Below are positions 61,502 to 64,000 of a stretch of DNA of 64,000 nucleotides, piece after piece. Source of the DNA: an uncultured Bacteroidales bacterium (GTDB taxonomy: Bacteria; Bacteroidota; Bacteroidia; Bacteroidales; Bacteroidaceae). Numbering within the stretch: the first letter of the stretch is position 1; every line of letters starts with the position of its first letter. The stretch covers positions 1 through 64,000 of the forward strand of contig CALFTK010000061.1 in assembly GCA_937916465.1 (NCBI GenBank), given 5' to 3'. The notes under the pieces were generated by a model that saw nothing but the letters and a program-made list of their open reading frames with translations, had not been told where the DNA came from and searched no databases. A program made the translations under genes and the position numbers.

Positions 61502-61510
61502 TGACGGCAG
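61482..61510. terminator. Hairpin at the rnfA / dnaB junction
   Basis: Inverted repeat ctgccgtc / gacggcag (8 bp) with a 13-nt loop containing the rnfA stop. No clear T-run follows on the plus strand, so terminator function is uncertain. Confidence 0.4.
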
Positions 61511-61516
61511 ATAGCT

Positions 61517-63019
61517 TTAGATATCCATAAGCGGATGTGTATTCGCGCCAAGAGGATCGTTTTCAAGGTCCTCTTCTTTTTTGTCAACTGATTGTTGTGG
61601 CTGATTTACTTTGGATTGAATAGACTTTGCTCCAAGGTTGTCAAATAGAGCAAGTTCGGAACGGAATGCCAATCTTACATCGCCTACGCCACCGTTTCTG
61701 TGTTTTGCAATAATAATTTCAGCTACACCATGTAAATCGTTATGTTGTGGGTCTTCATATATTTTATAGTATTCAGGACGGTGGATAAAGCAAACTATAT
61801 CGGCATCCTGTTCAATGGCACCCGATTCGCGCAAGTCATTCAACTGCGGACGTTTGCCTTCGTAACCACCTTCTCTGGAATCTACACTACGGTTTAGCTG
61901 TGACAAGGCAATAATAGGAATGTCCAATTCCTTTGCAATAGCTTTCAAGTTGCGGGATATTGTACTAATCTCTTCCTGCCTGTTACCGAATTTTATACCG
62001 CTGGCATTCATCAACTGTAGATAGTCAATTATTATAAGCTGAATATCGTGCTCCGATTTTAGGCGGAATGCTTTGGAACGGAATTCGGTAATGGAAAGCG
62101 ATGGAGTATCATCTAAATAGATAGGTGCATTTTGCAGGGCACTTACTTTCTGGTCTAATATATTCCATTCGTAAGGTGCCAATCTGCCATCGCGCAGTTT
62201 GTGCCCGGGTATTTCGCAGACGCTTGATATAAGACGATTGACCAACTGTACATTTGACATTTCAAGCGAGAAGACAGCAACAGGTTCGTTGTTGTTTACT
62301 GCAATATTCTTTGCCATTGATAATGCAAAGGCTGTTTTACCCATGGCAGGACGTGCAGCCAATATTATAAGGTCTGATTTTTGCCATCCTGAGGTTACAT
62401 CGTCCAATGCTTTGAAACCACTGGCTAATCCGCTCATTCCCTTTGCGCGTGTAGCCGCTGTTTTAATTCTTTGCATAGCATCAGAAAGGACAGAATCAAT
62501 AGAAGAGTAGTCCTTTTTAATGTTTCTGTGGGTTATCTGAAAAAGTTGGCCTTCAGCCTCTTGAAGCAACTCCGAAACATCGGTAGTACTATCAAATGCC
62601 TTTGCTTGCAGGTCGCCTGTATAACTGATTAATTCACGTGCAATGGCTTTTTGCGCAATAATCTGAGCATGATATTCTATATGGGCTGATGATGTTACTT
62701 TACCTGCCAACAACGCTATATATGCTGCACCACCGGCTTCTTCCAACTGTCCGGTACTCTTTAACTGCTCTGTTACAGTAAGAATATCTATTGGGCGTTG
62801 ACTGATATACAACGATGATACCGCAGAATATATGGCGCGATGTCTGTTGTCATAGAACGATTCTGTTTTTAGAATATCGCTAACTGAAATGAATGCATCT
62901 TGTTCTATCATTAAAGCACCAAGTACAGCCTCTTCAAGTTCCAATGCTTGAGGCTGCAGGTGGTTAAGTACTATATTTTCAGTCTGCTTAGACTGTCTGC
63001 TACGTGAAGTTTGTGCCAT
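61517..63019 (-). CDS. dnaB: Replicative DNA helicase DnaB
   Basis: 500 residues. N-terminal helical domain (LQPQALELEEAVLGALMIEQDAF region, about 18-120), linker, and RecA-like helicase domain with Walker A ARPAMGKTAF near 230, Walker B IIIDYLQLM, and the H4 block NDLRESGAIEQDADI. No intein. Unwinds DNA at the replication fork. It diverges from ispE, an adjacency common in the order. Confidence 0.97.
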   Translation of the reverse strand: MAQTSRSRQSKQTENIVLNHLQPQALELEEAVLGALMIEQDAFISVSDILKTESFYDNRHRAIYSAVSSLYISQRPIDILTVTEQLKSTGQLEEAGGAAYIALLAGKVTSSAHIEYHAQIIAQKAIARELISYTGDLQAKAFDSTTDVSELLQEAEGQLFQITHRNIKKDYSSIDSVLSDAMQRIKTAATRAKGMSGLASGFKALDDVTSGWQKSDLIILAARPAMGKTAFALSMAKNIAVNNNEPVAVFSLEMSNVQLVNRLISSVCEIPGHKLRDGRLAPYEWNILDQKVSALQNAPIYLDDTPSLSITEFRSKAFRLKSEHDIQLIIIDYLQLMNASGIKFGNRQEEISTISRNLKAIAKELDIPIIALSQLNRSVDSREGGYEGKRPQLNDLRESGAIEQDADIVCFIHRPEYYKIYEDPQHNDLHGVAEIIIAKHRNGGVGDVRLAFRSELALFDNLGAKSIQSKVNQPQQSVDKKEEDLENDPLGANTHPLMDI

Positions 63020-63038
63020 TCTCTAATTATTTGTTTTG

Positions 63039-63046
63039 CAAAGTTA
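63039..63046 (-). promoter_or_regulatory. -7 promoter box for dnaB
   Basis: Reads TAACTTTG on the minus strand, a full TAnnTTTG match, 20 bases before the start codon. Confidence 0.5.
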
Positions 63047-63178
63047 TCTTATTTGTTGTTTCAATATAAGTAAAACCTGTTTGTGTTATCAACCAATTAT
63101 TAACAATTAAAAAATATGTCAGATAGAACCATTTATATCGTATAAATAGTTTAACTTTACTGAAAATTTGGTAGAACT

Positions 63179-64000
63179 ATGATTACTTTTCCTAACGCAA
63201 AGATTAATATTGGGTTAAATATAGTGGCTAAAAGGACAGACGGCTACCACGATATAGAGACTCTGTTCTTTCCTGTCAATTTGCAGGATGCTCTGGAGGT
63301 TACATTAAAGAAACCTTTGGATTCGGGTGTTATTAAAAAGAGACTTGAGGTGGGAAATCTACTTCATCTAAAGACCGAAAGCAGATATCCTGAAATAGAT
63401 TCTGTTGATGAAAGTTCGTACGAACTTCATCTGTTAGGCGATGCCATAGAGGGTAATCCTGCCGATAATCTGGTAGTAAAGGCATATAAACTTCTGGCTG
63501 AAGATTTTGATATTCCACCTGTTGTAATTCATTTGTATAAACATATCCCATCGGGCGCCGGTCTGGGTGGTGGTTCGTCAGATGCGGCACAGATGATAGC
63601 ATTGCTGAATAAGCGTTTTGGGTTGAAGATGAAGAACCGTTGTATGGAGCGTTATGCTGCACAGTTGGGTTCCGATTGCGCTTTCTTTATTCGCAATAAA
63701 CCTGCTTTTGCAACAGGTAGGGGTGAAATACTAACTCCTGTAGATTTGTCATTGCAAAATTATTTCATAGTTATAGTAAAACCGAATATCTTTGTCAGTA
63801 CTGCCGAAGCATATGCAGGTGTTACTCCTGCAAAACCGGAAGTCTCATTGCGTGATGCAATAAAACGCCCTGTTTCAGAATGGAAGAATTTGATAGTAAA
63901 CGATTTTGAAAAGAGTGTGTTTGCAAAACATCCGCAACTGCAGCAGTTAAAAGATAAAATGTATGAATTGGGCGCAGAATACGCATCTATGTCCGGTTCC
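63179..64000 (+). CDS. ispE: 4-diphosphocytidyl-2-C-methyl-D-erythritol kinase, 5' part
   Basis: GHMP kinase of the non-mevalonate isoprenoid pathway, phosphorylating CDP-methylerythritol. The first 274 codons are present with no stop; the end lies beyond the window. Family blocks: FPNAKINIGLNIV at the start, RTDGYHDIETLF, the ATP-binding IPSGAGLGGGSSDAA and LGSDCAFFI. Between about residues 45 and 80 there is a charged stretch longer than in typical IspE. The ATG at 63179 follows a TAACTTTA box (63152-63159). Divergent from dnaB. Confidence 0.95.
   Translation, partial: MITFPNAKINIGLNIVAKRTDGYHDIETLFFPVNLQDALEVTLKKPLDSGVIKKRLEVGNLLHLKTESRYPEIDSVDESSYELHLLGDAIEGNPADNLVVKAYKLLAEDFDIPPVVIHLYKHIPSGAGLGGGSSDAAQMIALLNKRFGLKMKNRCMERYAAQLGSDCAFFIRNKPAFATGRGEILTPVDLSLQNYFIVIVKPNIFVSTAEAYAGVTPAKPEVSLRDAIKRPVSEWKNLIVNDFEKSVFAKHPQLQQLKDKMYELGAEYASMSGS

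Overview
The window is chromosomal DNA from a member of the Bacteroidales (Bacteroides/Prevotella-like; genus not resolved). The evidence is the AT-rich coding style, many upstream boxes fitting the Bacteroidetes -7 element TAnnTTTG (with few -33 TTTG partners), near absence of Shine-Dalgarno sequences, a rseC-rnfBCDGEA operon, adjacent dnaB and ispE, the SPFH/NfeD pair, an S16 protein with a long Ala/Glu tail, and secreted enzymes typical of plant-glycan degraders in this order.

Layout. 1-4.5 kb: end of an AlkD-like DNA repair gene, then a PhoR/PhoB-like two-component pair divergent from a Na+/phosphate cotransporter. 4.6-8.2 kb: a GH5 lipoprotein, then on the minus strand an SPFH/flotillin-like protein, its NfeD-like partner and rubrerythrin. 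8.4-12.5 kb: a compact Crp-family regulator / dCMP deaminase-like / S41 protease run facing a recF-DUF721 pair. 12.6-15.7 kb: GH97 and a TlpA-like thioredoxin lipoprotein. 15.8-20.6 kb is an accessory patch: an IS3-family transposase tail with its terminal repeat, a HigBA toxin-antitoxin pair, a YgiQ radical SAM gene, an MntA nucleotidyltransferase followed by a truncated HepT, and a zeta-toxin cassette lying between two 54-bp direct repeats.

20.7-49.4 kb is a plant cell wall locus: PL11 rhamnogalacturonan lyase, a large amidase/golvesin-domain protein, two GH9 enzymes, a glycine-rich exported protein, a GH43-CBM6-GH43-CBM6 protein, a GH98 multi-domain protein, a CE2 esterase, GH31, GH74, a double SGNH hydrolase and a CE1-type esterase, with two EamA-type transporters between them. 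GH74 + GH31 + GH9 fit xyloglucan; GH98, GH43, CE1 and CE2 fit decorated xylan; PL11 fits pectin. No SusC/SusD pair or hybrid two-component regulator is present, so the locus degrades glycans but must rely on uptake and sensing encoded elsewhere.

49.5-64 kb returns to housekeeping genes: DUF1846, a TRIC/UPF0126 channel, a conserved hypothetical, EttA, a lone PTS-IIC-like membrane protein, ribosomal protein S16, RseC plus the complete six-subunit Rnf complex (ferredoxin:NAD+ oxidoreductase, ion pump), DnaB, and the start of ispE cut by the window end. No rRNA, tRNA or CRISPR array was recognised. Nothing in the window is clearly a new system; the accessory patch and the fused or tandem enzymes deserve most attention.
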